Below are positions 45,401-57,208 of a stretch of 64,000 nt of DNA, piece after piece; positions within the stretch are counted from its first letter, which is position 1, and every line of letters begins with the position of its first letter. This DNA is from Cymodocea nodosa (taxonomy: Eukaryota > Streptophyta > Magnoliopsida > Alismatales > Cymodoceaceae). The notes under the pieces were generated by a model, which saw only the letters and a list, made by a program, of their open reading frames with translations, did no database searches and was not told where the DNA came from. Made by a program: the position numbers and the translations under genes. Location: the NCBI GenBank assembly GCA_036874045.1, contig JAZBRI010000011.1, forward strand, positions 12,344,501 through 12,408,500, in the 5' to 3' direction.

Positions 45401-48400
45401 ATGATTAGTTTATGATTTTTATGTAATCCCTCTATTGTCTAATCAAAGACTACCTCATCAAATTATTCCAATAAGAAAATGTTATTCTAAGTAGGTTGGT
45501 AGTTTTTGGTGTACGGATGGAGACTTCTTACTAGGAAATAGCAATTATGGCAAAAAATGAAAGCAAACAAGGGCACATAATTTGATTTTCTCTTATCTTT
45601 AATAGATGTAATTTTTACTTTATTCCTAATAAAATCATTTTTAAGCTTATCCTTTATAGTATTGCCACTCATGTATTTAAGTATATGCATCTCAAGAATA
45701 TCTACTTTTTGCATGTAATCATGCTTTATAATCAACATTCTGAACCTTTAATTTTAAAGGTATTTTCTTATCATATAACACTTTAGAAGTATTTCTTGAC
45801 TTTATTCATCTTACATTAATTTTATGAATAACATCCTCTACAATCTCACCATTACTATTTATTATAGATCCTAATTATTTAAAAGTTTTACTTTAATGAA
45901 TCTTTTAACCATTTAAGTATATACCTTCATTATTATTCCTATTTTTGTGGAACCTCCATATATTTTGCTTTTAAGAAATATAATATATAAATTGGCCAAG
46001 TCTAAAGAAAGAAAATCTAGAGATTTAAGTTAAATAAAGTGTATTAAAGGCAAAAATGGTGTAGTTTTGGTGAAAGAAAATAAAATAAAAGATGAATGGT
46101 GTATGTATTTTGTAAACTTTTTGATGAATCTACTGTAGGAAATTTTTACATGCAAAATTTGGATAATAATACAATAGATACAAACTATAGTTATTTTAGA
46201 AGAATTAATAGTTTGGAGGTAGAAGAAGCAATTAAAAAAATGAAACATGAAAACTATTGGATTAGATGATATTCCTATTGAAGTGTAGAAGTGTAAGAGT
46301 GAAGTAGGGATTAAGTGGTTAACTAAGCTTTTTAATATAATTTTAAAGACAAACTATGCCAAATAAATAGAGGAAGATTTCTTTAATACCTATATTTAAC
46401 AATAAGGGAGACATACAAAATTGTAATAATTATATTGGTATTAAATTAATATGTCATACTATGAAATTATGGGAAAAGGCTAATTGAGTAAAGATTGAGT
46501 TATGTAACTGACTTCACAGAAAATTAATTTGGATTTATGCTGGATAGGCTAATAATAGAAGTCATTTATTTACTTAGACAACTAATAGAAAATTTTAGAA
46601 CTAAGAAAAAGGGCCCTCATATGGTTTTGATTGATTTAGAAAAAGATAGAATACTTAGAAATCTTTTGTGATAGTTTTTAGAAAGAAAAGGGGTACCAAT
46701 AAGATATATTGATATTATAAAGGATATGCATAAAACAATGTTTCTTATTGTTAGAACTATAGGAAGAGAAATTAGAAAATTTTTTATAGACAGGTTTACA
46801 TCAATGGTCCTTCCTAAGTTTATATCTGTTTGTCTTGATTATGGATGAAATAACTAAGAAAATTCAAGAAGAAATACTCTAGTGTATGCTATTTGTTTAT
46901 GACATAGCTTTAGTTGATGAAAGTAGGTTAAAAATTAGTTTTAAATTAGAATTATAGAGAGATACTTTAGAGTTCAAAAGATTTAGATTGAGCTTTAAGT
47001 CAAAAATTGAATATATAGAATGTAGGTTCAATGAAAATAAAAGTAATGATAGAGACATATACTTAGATGTCCATTAGATTAATAAAAATATGACTTTTAA
47101 ATACTTAAGCAGTAATAGTGAAATTATAGAGAATGTTATTTATAGGATTGAAGTAATGAATGAAGTGCAGAAATATTTCTAAAGTGTTATGTGATAGGAG
47201 AATATCCCTAAAATTAAAAGTAAAATTCTATAAAGCTACTATTCACCTAGTTATACTTTGACATAAAATGATGGGCTGTAAAACATAACTATATATAAAA
47301 AGTTAATATTTCTAAAATGCATATACCTACATGGATAAGTGATAATACTATAAGAGAAGTTTAAAATGATTTTATTAGTAATAGAGTAGGAGTTATTCCA
47401 ATAAAAGATAATATAAGAGAAAATTAGTTTAAATGGTTTGGTTATATCCTTAAGAGACCAAGGAATGCACCAATTAAGAGAGAAGATTTAATTAATACAA
47501 AAGCATTAAAAGAAGTAGAGGTGGGCTTAAAACTACTTTACAATAAAAGAACTAGAAGTAGAGAAAAAATCTAAATTTATCTAATTTAACTGAAGGCTTG
47601 TCAATAGATAGAAATATTTGAAGAAAAAAATTTATGTGGTTGACTCTAGGTAGTGTATTCATGATTTAAATTGTTGTTGTTTACTTTCTCATGCATATCA
47701 AGGATTGCAATGATAAGTGCTAATGTCCATGACAGCAGGTTGTTAATATTTGCAAATCATTCATGTGTTACTTACAGTTGTGGGTACCTATACCCTGTGT
47801 TCTGTTGTAGATATATGTTCCAACAAATCCTAAAGGTGCAGAAGTGCTGCCACCTGGCATTGTCAATTCAGAATCAGATTTATATCTCCGTAGATTATGG
47901 GGAAAACCAAGTGAGGTATGCATGTTTCCTGAAACTTGACATGATTTGTGTTTCCTATCAAAATATTTCATGATCACCTTGAAAGGAATGAAATACAATT
48001 TATCACTTCATTCTAATCTTCATTATTCTAGGGCATGGACATTATTTTCTTACTGTCCTAAATGCTCTTTTATGTCATCTGTAGAATTGAACATGTCATT
48101 TGGATGCTAATAGATTTACAAAGAAACATGGAGTAATAGTTGACTTCATCATTAAAAAAATAAAATATTCTTTTTAAACTCTTGAAGGATAATATTTATA
48201 TTTATTGATTTATGTAGTCCTTGTCAAAATTCAAATGAGTCGCAGATAACAAATAGTTCCTTTTGTCCTGCTTACCAGCATGTTTCATAATCAAGGCTTG
48301 GAAAAAAGGTATTATAGTTGTTGAAAATGAAGAGCAACAAATGGTGACAATTAATTCCCAATAGCTGCATAACTATAGGAAGGGAAGAATCTACTAAAGC

Positions 48401-51384
48401 TTGATATGTGGCTATGGTGCAGTCTTTCAATTGCAATAAATTTATTAGAAGTTAAGAGAAATATGACTAGGATGGATAATCTAGAGATAATACCTGTGCT
48501 CTTTCACAGAATTGCCATTGAGCTGAAGATGGCTATAGTAAGAATAGGGATAGAGTGATTTTGTACTCTGCATGTTCTGAGAATCTATCACATGTTAAAG
48601 TTGCATAAATGATGTAAACAAGAACACATGAACGAGAACAATCAGGAAGCATAAAGAACGTTTTACAAATTTAAGATGATTGTATTTAACAAGTTGGAGT
48701 AGAAAATGTTGTACAAGTTGTCACTGATGATGCATCGACATATCTTGCTGCTTGATATTTGGTAACGGATAAAAGACATCATAATTTGGACTCCATGTAT
48801 GGTCCATTGTATTGTTTTAATGCTTGAAGTGATTGGCAACTTTAATAGAATCAAGAATTTTGGTAGTAAAGCAAAGGCCTTGATGTTTTATTTATAGCTA
48901 ATACATTCAACAAATTCATAATCCAATATTTCAACGAACCAAAGTCCAACACATTCTTGCAAAAAATCTCTAGACTAATTATTTGTGTGTCTCTGATGTG
49001 TGCAGTCACTGTAACACATTATATTCTTTTCATGAATATTTTACACGTTTATTCTAAATTCTTATGCTAAAAGTTTTTATTTGTAAGTTTGGTCTTCAAC
49101 AGAGTTTTATCTAGTTATGTACCTAAAATACTCAGTATTTCAAATTTTATAATGAAGAAACAAGTGATCTTGCATCTAATTTTAGTTCTTGTGGTTTTGA
49201 AGGATCTACCATTGAAGCAGAAGTACCTTGTCACATTTACTGTTGGAGTGAGACAGAAACGGAATATAGATGCAGCTGTAAAAAAGGTCCGATAACAGTA
49301 ATAGAACTTTAGAAATAAGCTGCTGTTTGAAGAAGCTTCTGTAGAGAACTGTAATTAGAATTGCATAGGTTTTTCACATCCAGCCAGTATGGAATGATTT
49401 TCATTATGAAATGTCTGATCAGTGTGTGGTGACTTTGCAGTTCTCTGGTAATTTCACCATATTGTTGTTCCATTATGATGGCCAAACAAGCGAATGGGAT
49501 GAATTTGAATGGTCAAAGCAGGCAATCCATGTGAGTGTAAGAAAACAAGCTAAATGGTGAGAATTTAATAACCTGCTTTTGCCTGCCATAATTTAATACC
49601 AATATCAAAAAACTCTAATTGCACTTTGTATGAAGGTGGTACGCGAAACGGTTCTTGCACCCTGACATTGTAGCAGCTTATGATTACATATTTATCTGGG
49701 ATGAAGACCTTGGAGTTGAAAATTTTAACGCAGAAGAGTATGCCTTGGTTTGTTCAAACTGCCTATGCAAAACTATCTACATGATTTTACATGAAGTATG
49801 ATTGCAGGTATCTCAAGATGGTGAAAAAACATGGACTCGAAATTTCACAACCTGGTTTAGAGACAAAGGGATATGTTAGTTGGAAATTGACTAGAAGAAA
49901 ACCAGATGGAGAGGTTCATAAGTGAGTTTTTTTTACTGTCTATTTAATTATTTTTCTTCTTGAAATTGTTTATTGATAAATAAATAATGAATGAATGTTT
50001 CCAAACAGAGAAACAGAAGAGAAACCTGGCAGGTGTTCTAATCCACACTTGCCACCATGTGCAGGGTATGGACCAGTTATTTTAGTTTTTGAAATCAGTC
50101 TTAAAAAGGTTCAAGTAGTTACTGTAATTATTTTTTAAAATGACAGGTTTGTTGAGATTATGGCCCCTGTGTTCTCTCGGAAAGCATGGCGATGTGTATG
50201 GTATATGATTCAGGTGATTCAAGTCACTTGTTCTTTGTATTTTAAGTCACCTTCTTCAATAGACGTGGTTGACATAAATGATCTATGCAGAGTGACTTAG
50301 TTCATGGATGGGGTCTTGATCTTGCTGCAAGAAGATGCGTTGAGGTAATTGTAGTTTTTTTTGCTTTACCATGTTTAGTAAAGTGGACTTGCTCTTCTCT
50401 TTTTTCACCTAAACAAAAAATAACCATCCCAACAAAATTAGACAGATCTGACATAATTTTCTGGAAGAAAAGCTAGGTTAATTTCGTTATTATCTATTCT
50501 TATAGGTAGTGGTCTGATCCATTCTCGGTGGTGCGTTTGCACTTTTGCATTACAACATAGAAAATGAATAGATAGATTTGCTGACTCGATGTAATTGTAT
50601 TTGGATAGCCGGCCCATGAAAAAATTGGAGTTGTGGATTCTCAGTGGGTTGTTCATCAGGTGGTTCCCACACTTGGAGACCAGGTCAATTACTTTATCTT
50701 AGCGGTGATACATTTGGTTAAACTTGAACTCCCTGCATTGAGCTCATATCACATTTTGCTTATTTAATTACAGGGCAAGGCTGAGGATGGAAAGAAACCA
50801 TGGCAAGTGGTATGTAATCCGTAACAACCATTAGTATCTTTTTTCACTTGTGATGAAAAAACAATGCATTTAGTAATTACTCTAGTGATAAAATCTTCTT
50901 TAATCGTAAACTACATCGAAACTGTAGTAAGAAAGTATGTTCGTTACTTATGTTCCAATACGAGTGCTTTGCTAATAAATGGGGGAGAATGATGTTTGCA
51001 TTCTGTGAGGAATAGGATCATATAGTGAAACCAGAGGAATATTTGATTATCAAAAGTTTTGATGAATGGTAATGTGTTGGCGAATGGTGCCATTCCAATT
51101 CAACAAATATTTTGAAACCTTGTGTTATTGTAAACGTGCTCGTGTCTTGAGTTTTATCTTAGCTATTTTTGTCTCTATTTGGATGTTGCAGTTCTCCATT
51201 ATTCATTTATTCTGTTCGATCATCATGATTTCTAATTTTTTATATGAATGCTTTATTTACGGTGTAGGTGAGGCAACGATGTAACTATGAATGGCAAATA
51301 TTCCGAAGACGGATGACATGGGCGGAGAGAAAATATTACAAGGAAAATGGGTTGACTCCACCGAATGCTACATATGGTCGTTAG
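42431..51384 (+). CDS. DUF707 family protein, copy 2 (complete)
   Basis: There are fourteen coding exons: 42431-42459, 42553-42637, 42730-42852, 47811-47915, 49203-49286, 49441-49556, 49636-49737, 49808-49921, 50009-50065, 50147-50213, 50291-50344, 50609-50683, 50774-50809 and 51268-51384. They total 1,164 nt and encode 387 residues without a stop. Residues 1-12 are cytosolic, 13-31 form one membrane helix, a stem runs to about 79, and the rest is the DUF707 domain (PF05212). Visible family blocks are VPTNPKGAEVLPPGIV, YLVTFTVGVRQKRNIDAAV, LLFHYDGQTSEWDEFEWSK, IFIWDEDLGVENF with an acidic DED at 203-205, RCSNPHLPPCAGF, FVEIMAPVFSRKAWRCVW and LVHGWGLDLAARRCVE. A Golgi type II protein with a glycosyltransferase-like fold is likely; substrate unknown. 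Intron 3 (5 kb) holds LINE fragments. The 29-nt first coding exon is supported by copy 1. Confidence 0.93.
43930..45430. repeat. possible solo LTR or other repeat in DUF707 copy 2 intron 3
   Basis: This block is GC-richer than its flanks. Its TTGAGGGAGAGGGGGTGAGAG and GAGAGAGAAAGAGGAGC tracts (45190-45240), AAGGCCTCTTCCCATC and a TTAAATAAGATTATTCC end are of a kind common in plant LTRs. Neither ends nor a target duplication could be set. The 97-codon frame at 44743-45036 has no recognised domain. Confidence 0.3.
45560..45965 (-). mobile_element. RTE-type LINE fragment, minus strand
   Basis: Minus-strand frames read LGSIINSNGEIVEDVIHKI, KIPLKLKV and then ILEMHILKYMSGNTIKDKLKNDFIRNKVKITSIKDK. 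This is the order of the C-terminal part of plant RTE reverse transcriptases (GSIIQKDGEIDEDV, IPLKLKGKFY, EMRMLRWMCG, EDKMRESRLRW). It is decayed, lacks both ends, and lies beside a plus-strand LINE of the same family. Confidence 0.65.
45980..47660 (+). mobile_element. RTE-type LINE, 5'-truncated and decayed
   Basis: Broken plus-strand frames follow the RTE reverse transcriptase: IGLDDIPIEV (near 46255), KWLTKLFNIILK, NCNNYIGIKLICHTMKLWEK (near 46420-46475), GPHMVLIDLEKD (near 46610), KGVPIRYIDIIKDM (near 46690), a relic of the CMLFADDI catalytic block near 46885-46910, then RNRVGVIPIKDN (47380) and the C-terminal LSIDRNIW-like end near 47600. It ends near 47660, about 150 bp before DUF707 exon 4. 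There are many stops, so it is inactive. Confidence 0.7.
47535..47660 (+). repeat. 3' end of the LINE shared with 18868-19010
   Basis: AAAGAACTAGAAGTAGAGAAAAAATCTAAATTT-type sequence and TTGTCAATAGATAGAAATATTTG here match the tail in IDI intron 3. This marks one RTE family active at both loci. Confidence 0.6.
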
Positions 51385-52418
51385 CTTAATCCAATGTATC
51401 TAATCTATAGGCCGGAGATGAGTTTTCATGATATATATCAAAGTTTGAATTTGACTACAGTGGATCCAGTGAATATTTTCAATCTTAAATTTTTTTAAAG
51501 TATGTTTTGAAATTTTCATTTTTTTTATTATTTTGATCTCCCGGATGGTAGTTGGCGCCATCCTCTGTTATACCCAGTTCCAGTAGTAAGACCATAAATA
51601 AAAAGTGAAAATTATCCGTTTTACAATTCTACTGATTAAGCAAGTACTAAATTCTTAAGGTCCTTTTCCAAATTTTGTTCATCATTGTTCTTTGTATTAT
51701 TTCTAAAAAAATTCACTTGAAATTGAATTCAACAAATAACAGATCCTTTATTTTAAAGGTGATTGTTTAAGACAATAAATTTTTATAAAATATTTTGTGA
51801 AGTAGGTTTGGTCGAAAATTATTTATCAAAGGAAGCCTAGTCACTTTTACAAACTCTTGGCTCTTCTTTTTTTTCTTAATTGTCTTTGTTAAATTCGGTA
51901 GCGCGACCAATGAATTCAGCGTTTGGTGGATTCAACCATATTCTAACTCCTCATGGTATATCGGATCACTTTTGTACATGTCTCATGATTCAAATAGGGG
52001 TTAAGTTACCTGTAATGTAATATTATCTTGAATAAGAAGATGCCATCTACCTTTTTAGAGGGAGAAATTCCCTCGAGTAGGCTTCACCATGGCAGTAATT
52101 AAGCTATCGCCTTTCTTCTCGAAAAGTGCTTCAGTGTGTCATTTTTGTTCAAAATTTCTCTTAGACGCGCGAGAAGTGTTATAGTAATCATGTTACATTA
52201 GTTATTAGTTTGGTTGTTATGGGATAATTGAATATCCTTTTTGTTTGGTCCATATATATGTATATATATTATAGTGATCTACACAATTTGTTGCCAATCT
52301 TCATGCCATAACTATCTTGACAACGGTGCATGTTAAGCTTATTAATAAGATAGCTTCCACATTTTACTCGACATGTGTATTATGATATTGAAAGGAGGGA
52401 GGGCTTGAAATTGCAAGT
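51385..52418. other. 3' flank of DUF707 copy 2
   Basis: This stretch probably includes the 3' untranslated region. There is no plant poly-A signal I would single out. TATATATGTATATATAT near 52250 is simple sequence. No other gene is seen before the copia LTR at 52419. Confidence 0.5.
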
Positions 52419-52658
52419 TGTAAGAACAAAGGATATGGTGGACAATAAACGTATGCAGGAGAGTCTGCGTATTTTCCTTCTTCTCGTTAATATTTCAACA
52501 AAACACATCATAAATATATAAAAACCACAACCCAACACACCAGCCATTACAACCACGATCAAACAAAGTAACCAACCACTACTCATGTACACCGCACCAC
52601 GTACACAACTTTACGTCCATACAAACCATACTAAATTAAACACAACCATAACTAACAA
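52419..52658 (-). repeat. 3' LTR of the minus-strand copia
   Basis: This 240-bp LTR reads TGTTAGTTATGGTTGTG to CTTTGTTCTTACA on the minus strand. It pairs with 60786-61023 and has canonical TG and CA ends. Confidence 0.93.
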
Positions 52659-52666
52659 ACACTCCC

Positions 52667-54480
52667 TTAATTTAGAATGGTTTTGCAACAAATGTCCTGC
52701 AACTTCCTGAACTTCACAAATGCTTCTAATTTGAGGGGTTTCATCATAATATCAGCAACTTGTTCCTCGGACCTGCAAAACTTCAATGCAATTTCATTCT
52801 TTTGCACTTGATCTCTTAGAAAGTGAAAATGTGTCTCAATGTGCTTTGTATGACCGTGTCCAACTGGGTTCTTTGCCAAGTTAATAGTCGATTGGTTATC
52901 AACTAGCATCTCCAATGGTCCTGCCAATGACATTCCCATTTGCTGTAATAAGTTTTTAATCCATAGACCTTGGCAAGCTCTAACTGCTGTAACAATATAC
53001 TTTGCCTCGCACATAGACAATGCTACCATAGACTATTTCTTGGACATGCATGAGAAAGCTGCTCTGAATCCAAATGCATAGAGCCATGAGTGCTGCACCG
53101 ATCATCTACATCACCACCCTAGTCACTATCAATATAGTCGACTATGTTGTTAACATCTCCAACCTTGTAGAAGAGTCCAAAGTTGGGCGTCCCTCTGATA
53201 TAGCGCAAAATGTGCTTGACAACTTGCATATGTGCTTTCTGTGGTTGTTCCATGAATTTACTAACCAGTCCAACCCCGTACATGATATCTGGACGAGTGT
53301 AGGTAAGGTAACAAAGTGAACCAACCATTTGCCTGTAAAGTGTGTGATCAACCAGATAGCCTTCCTCAAGCTTGGATAGCTTTGTTCCTACTTCAACTGG
53401 TGTTTTACATGGATTTGAGTCTTGCATACGAAACCTTTGTAGGATGTGCTTCACATAATTTTCCTAACCAATGAAAACGCCATCTTCCCCTTGTTGTACT
53501 TCCAAGACAAGGAAGTAATTAAGTTCTCCAAGATCAGACATCTCAAATCTTTGCATCAAAAGTTGTTTAAAGTCAACCGGCAATGTGCTAGCATCCCTTG
53601 TGAGCACTAGATCATCCACGTACAAGCCTACAAGAAGGATTTTTGCACCATCAAATTTCACATAAGTTGCATCATCTGACTGACACTTATTGAACCCATG
53701 TTCAACAAAGAAGTTGTCGATGCATTCATTCCAAGCGCGAGGGGCTTGTTTAGAGGCCGTATAGGGCCTTCTTCAATAGAAACACCTTCTCAGCTTGATC
53801 ATGTAGTGAGTCATTTAGAAAAGTAGACTTGACGTCCATGTGATAAAGGCGCCATCAGAATCGTGCTGCCAAGACGAACAAAAGACAAACTGTTTCTATT
53901 CGTGCAATTGGTGCATAGACTTCTCCATAATCTTTCTCGTACTCTTGTTCATAACCTTTCACCACAAGTCGAGCCCTGTATCGAACAAGCACTCCATCAG
54001 GTCCTTTCTTCGTTTTAAATACCCACTTCACATCCAGTGCCTTCCGTTGAGGTGGAAGTTCAGTTAACTCCCAAGTATGATTTTTCTCTATAACCGCCAA
54101 TTCCTCTTTCATCGCCGACAACCAGTTCCTATCTGCCAAGGCATCATCTGTTGAAACTAGGTCCATTTCTACATAAAGGGCATAAGGATCAGTGGTGACA
54201 CATCCTATAGATACTTCATAATCATTCAACCGTGCTGGCATTTGACGTCGCCTTTGGAGACGAAGTTCAGTATCTCCCAAAAGAAGCTGCCCTTGTTCCT
54301 CTGGTTCAGCAATACCAACGATGTCAGGTTCACCAATCTGTACATCCTCATCAATTGGAAACGGATCTTAAGATAAGGGTGTTGGAGACGAAGAATTAAA
54401 AGCCCAATTCCAGCCAACGGATTCATCGAACACATCCCTACTCACTACAACTTTATTTGTGATAGGATTAGGGGGGGTTT
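52667..54480 (-). pseudogene. copia reverse transcriptase and RNase H
   Basis: From 54480 down, minus-strand frames read NPITNKVVVSRDVFDE, then WLSAMKEELAVIEKNHTWEL, KWVFKTKKGPDGVLVRYRARLVVKGYEQ (54280-53855), LVGLYVDDLVLT with the catalytic DD (near 53600-53640), FRMQDSNPCKTPVEVGTKL and YLTYTRPDIMYGVGLVSKFM (53454-53119), and RNase H with CEAKYIVTAVRACQ, LVDNQSTINLAKNPVGHGHTKHIE and RSEEQVADIMMKPL (53029-52667). Frames are interrupted at about 53660-53855 and between 53119 and 53029. Most motifs remain intact, so it is a fairly recent pseudogene. Confidence 0.88.
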
Positions 54481-54615
54481 TGCGCTTCTTGGAAAAGTCT
54501 GGAAAAGTCAAAAAATATAATTTTGGGAAACACTTTCCTATTGTTTGTGTGTTTGCATGTTTTGGAAATCTTAGTAAATTAATTTTCAAGATTTATTTAA
54601 TATAAATAATTTGTT

Positions 54616-54661
54616 AGGAGATGATTTTCCAACCCTCCCCCTCGGTAAGGTCGGGAAATCA
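54616..54661. repeat. left copy of the 46-bp direct repeat
   Basis: It starts AGGAGATGATTTTCCAACCC and has only about three differences from 59054-59099. Its own ends are complementary (GATGATTT with AAATCATC in the right copy), so it can fold and could serve as a terminal repeat in either orientation. Confidence 0.75.
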
Positions 54662-54711
54662 ACTCAAAAAAACCCTTACAACCCCCCCTCCATGCAAGGT
54701 GCGAAATCAAC

Positions 54712-55095
54712 GCACGTGACCATCGACATCGATGCTCGCAACCTTGACGCTCACGACCTTGATGTCGATGCTTGCGACCTTAACGCCAATGCTTGCGACT
54801 TCGACGCTCATGACACCAACACTAGTTTGCGACGCTCGTCTTCGATCTTGACGTCGACGCTCGCGACCCTGACACCAACCTTCACGTTGACACTCACGAC
54901 ACCGATGCTCTCAACATTGACGCTCGTTCGCAATGCTCGCCGACGACCTTGACGTTGATGCTCACCAACACCAACGCTAACACTCGCCAACATCGACGCT
55001 CATTCGCAACGCTCGCCGATGACCCTAACACCAACATTCACGTCGACACTCGCAACAGCGACGCTCGTTCATGACACTCACCAATAACATCAACG
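54712..55095. repeat. CpG-rich minisatellite, GACGCTCGCGACCTT type
   Basis: Degenerate units of 12-18 bp built from CGACGCTCGC, GACCTTGACG and CACCAAC fill about 380 bp. One frame reads as repeated Asp-Ala-His/Asp-Leu. The block is far more GC- and CpG-rich than the flanks. A shorter related block lies at 59115-59250. Confidence 0.75.
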
Positions 55096-55506
55096 CTCAT
55101 TCTCACTGGTTCTTTCTTATTTCTTCACTGGTAAACTATTTCCTCACCCAATTTATTTACAATAACTTGTTTGCAATCATTACTCTGTAGATCTCCAATT
55201 TTTATAGACAATATACATAAATAAGTGTATACTAATCTACGTGCAAGTTATTAGCTAAGTACATATCTATGTATACATTTACAATATACATATCTATGTA
55301 TACGTAGCTAAGTAGTACTATTAGATTTATGTAAATCATACTACTAGATTTAAGGTCCATCTCCTGTGATGAGTTTGGCAAGATTCACTTAAAAATCTGT
55401 TTGGGCACCTCTGCTTGTTCTTTGTCTGCACTGCCCAAGATTATCAGATCGTCTGCAAATGCCAAAAATGAATTTTCATGTCTTCATTGCCACACCTTTT
55501 ATTATA

Positions 55507-55576
55507 AGATTTAGGGTGTGTTTGTCAGATTTAGTACTATTAGATTTAAGGTGTGTTTATCAGATTTAGTACTATT
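55507..55576. repeat. 35-bp tandem duplication with GGTGTGTTTG
   Basis: Units 55507-55541 and 55542-55576 differ at only a few bases. GGGTGTGTTTG resembles the terminal repeat start of many PIF/Harbinger elements, so this may mark the left end of element 3. A matching inverted end was not found. Confidence 0.5.
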
Positions 55577-55864
55577 AGATTTCATTCTTATTCTCATTCT
55601 TGTCAGATTTACTATTAGATCTGCATTTAGTGTTTTATTAGAATGTAGCTTCCTCCACATGACATAATAATCTACCAAAAGTGACGTAATTATCTTGCAC
55701 GTAACTGATTTCATTATAAGAATGTAGCTTGCACGTAATTGTTACATAAGTGACATAATTATCTTCTTTTATTACACAATTAACTTTACATCATCACTAA
55801 AATTTAACATAGTATAGGAAATATGACCTTCGAGAAAAGTAAATACATGAACTGAAGCACAAAA

Positions 55865-56882
55865 CAAGATGAAATTTTTTTAAGTATATTAGCAATAGAA
55901 ATCAAAGAAGGAAATGCAAAACAACAAGATGGTAAGCTTAGAGCGGAGACATGGGTAAAGGTGATTGCTGAATATAATGCTCAAACAAATGCCAATGTTG
56001 AGAAGAAAAATGTGGAAAGTATAATGAAAACTTGGAGGACCATCTATAAAAATTATACAAAGATTGCAAAGCAAAGTGGATGGGGGTAGGATTATATTCG
56101 TGGTCATACTGATATACCGAAGGAAATATGGGATGAATTTGTTTAGTTACATAAGTATTTTATTTTCTTACATAGAATACATTTTCACTAAAGCTTATTA
56201 CTAATAGTGGACTTTTTAAATATTTTATTTGCAACAACATCCAGAATGTAAATCATGTGTAGGAAAGCCATGTCCTATCTATGATGACTTATATATAGTG
56301 TTTGATGGTAATATGGCTACTGGAGTGAATAGTCAAATTTCTCAAGATGTACAAGAAATGCAAGAGAAGGTAACTACAGAACCTGAAGACCCCATTCCTA
56401 TTTTTAGTACTCAACTGTCTCCATCAATTCCTGAATCCGAAGAAAGCACTAGAAGCCCTAGCCCTTGTAATGTAGAGCAGACATTTAGAAAGGCACGAAA
56501 AAGAGCTCGACCTCATGCAGAATCTTCTCAATCTATTGCATAGTTAATGAATGAAATAAATGGGTTTGTGAAAAGGTTTATGCAACAAGATGAACCATCT
56601 CATAATAAGTCTGAATTAAGAAGAGAAATGGAAGAATGCATTCCCTACTTGATGAAAATGGAAGGTCTTACTAAGGGAGAAAAACTCGTTGGGGTTAAGC
56701 TGCTAGAAATTGAGATGAAAAGAGCTATTTTCCTGTTACTAGAGACTGATGAAGATTGGATTGAATGGTTGTGTTATGTTTTTATATTAGTTGTCTTTAG
56801 AAGTTGTGAACATGTTATATTCTATGTTTTCCCCAAATTTGAAACTCATGTTTTATTTCCAAAATGCTTATTTCATTTATGA
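55865..56882 (+). pseudogene. Harbinger Myb/SANT-like protein gene, element 3
   Basis: The trihelix/Myb-like part reads DEIFLSILAIEIKEGNAKQQDG, AETWVKVIAEYNAQTNANVEKKNVESIMKTWRTIYKNYTKIAKQSGWG, a stop where Trp is expected, then DYIRGHTDIPKEIWDEF. After an intron whose splice sites are damaged, CKSCVGKPCPIYDDLYIVFDGNMATG (56250-56320) is followed by a Ser/Pro/Glu-rich linker, a basic RKARKRARPHAES patch and, after a stop at 56542, a helical C-terminus (SELRREMEECIPYLMKMEGLTKGEKL). The order equals that of the gene in elements 1 and 2. Confidence 0.7.
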
Positions 56883-56961
56883 ATGTTTCTATTGTTGAAT
56901 GTGATTTTCACACATAAAAGAATGTTGATAGTTGAAAGTGTGTCATGGTTGAAATTTTTAA

Positions 56962-57153
56962 TAGATTATTACACGTTATGTTGATATTTGAGTGTTGAAT
57001 TGTTTGGCAGGTTATTACATTATATGTTGATATTTTAGTATTGAATTGTTTGGCAGATTATTACATTTGATATTTGAGTATTGAATTATTTGGCAGGTTA
57101 TTACATTATATGTTGATATTTGAGTATTGAATTGTTTAGTAGGTTATTACATT
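56962..57153. repeat. 46-bp tandem repeat, about four copies
   Basis: Units contain ATTACATTATATGTTGATAT followed by TTGAGTATTGAATTGTTTGG. Copies differ by a few bases and small deletions. The array lies between the two Harbinger genes. Confidence 0.8.
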
Positions 57154-57208
57154 GAAACACAATATTTAACTATTAAAATGTCATCTACTTGTACAAGTCA
57201 TTTTACAT

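Noticed and set aside
52667..53029. Intact-looking 120-codon frame as a host gene
   Set aside because: It is the RNase H end of the minus-strand copia, lying right beside the purine tract and 3' LTR.
54611..54952. Asp/Ala-repeat protein of 113 codons
   Set aside because: It is a translation of the CpG-rich minisatellite, with no start context or conservation.
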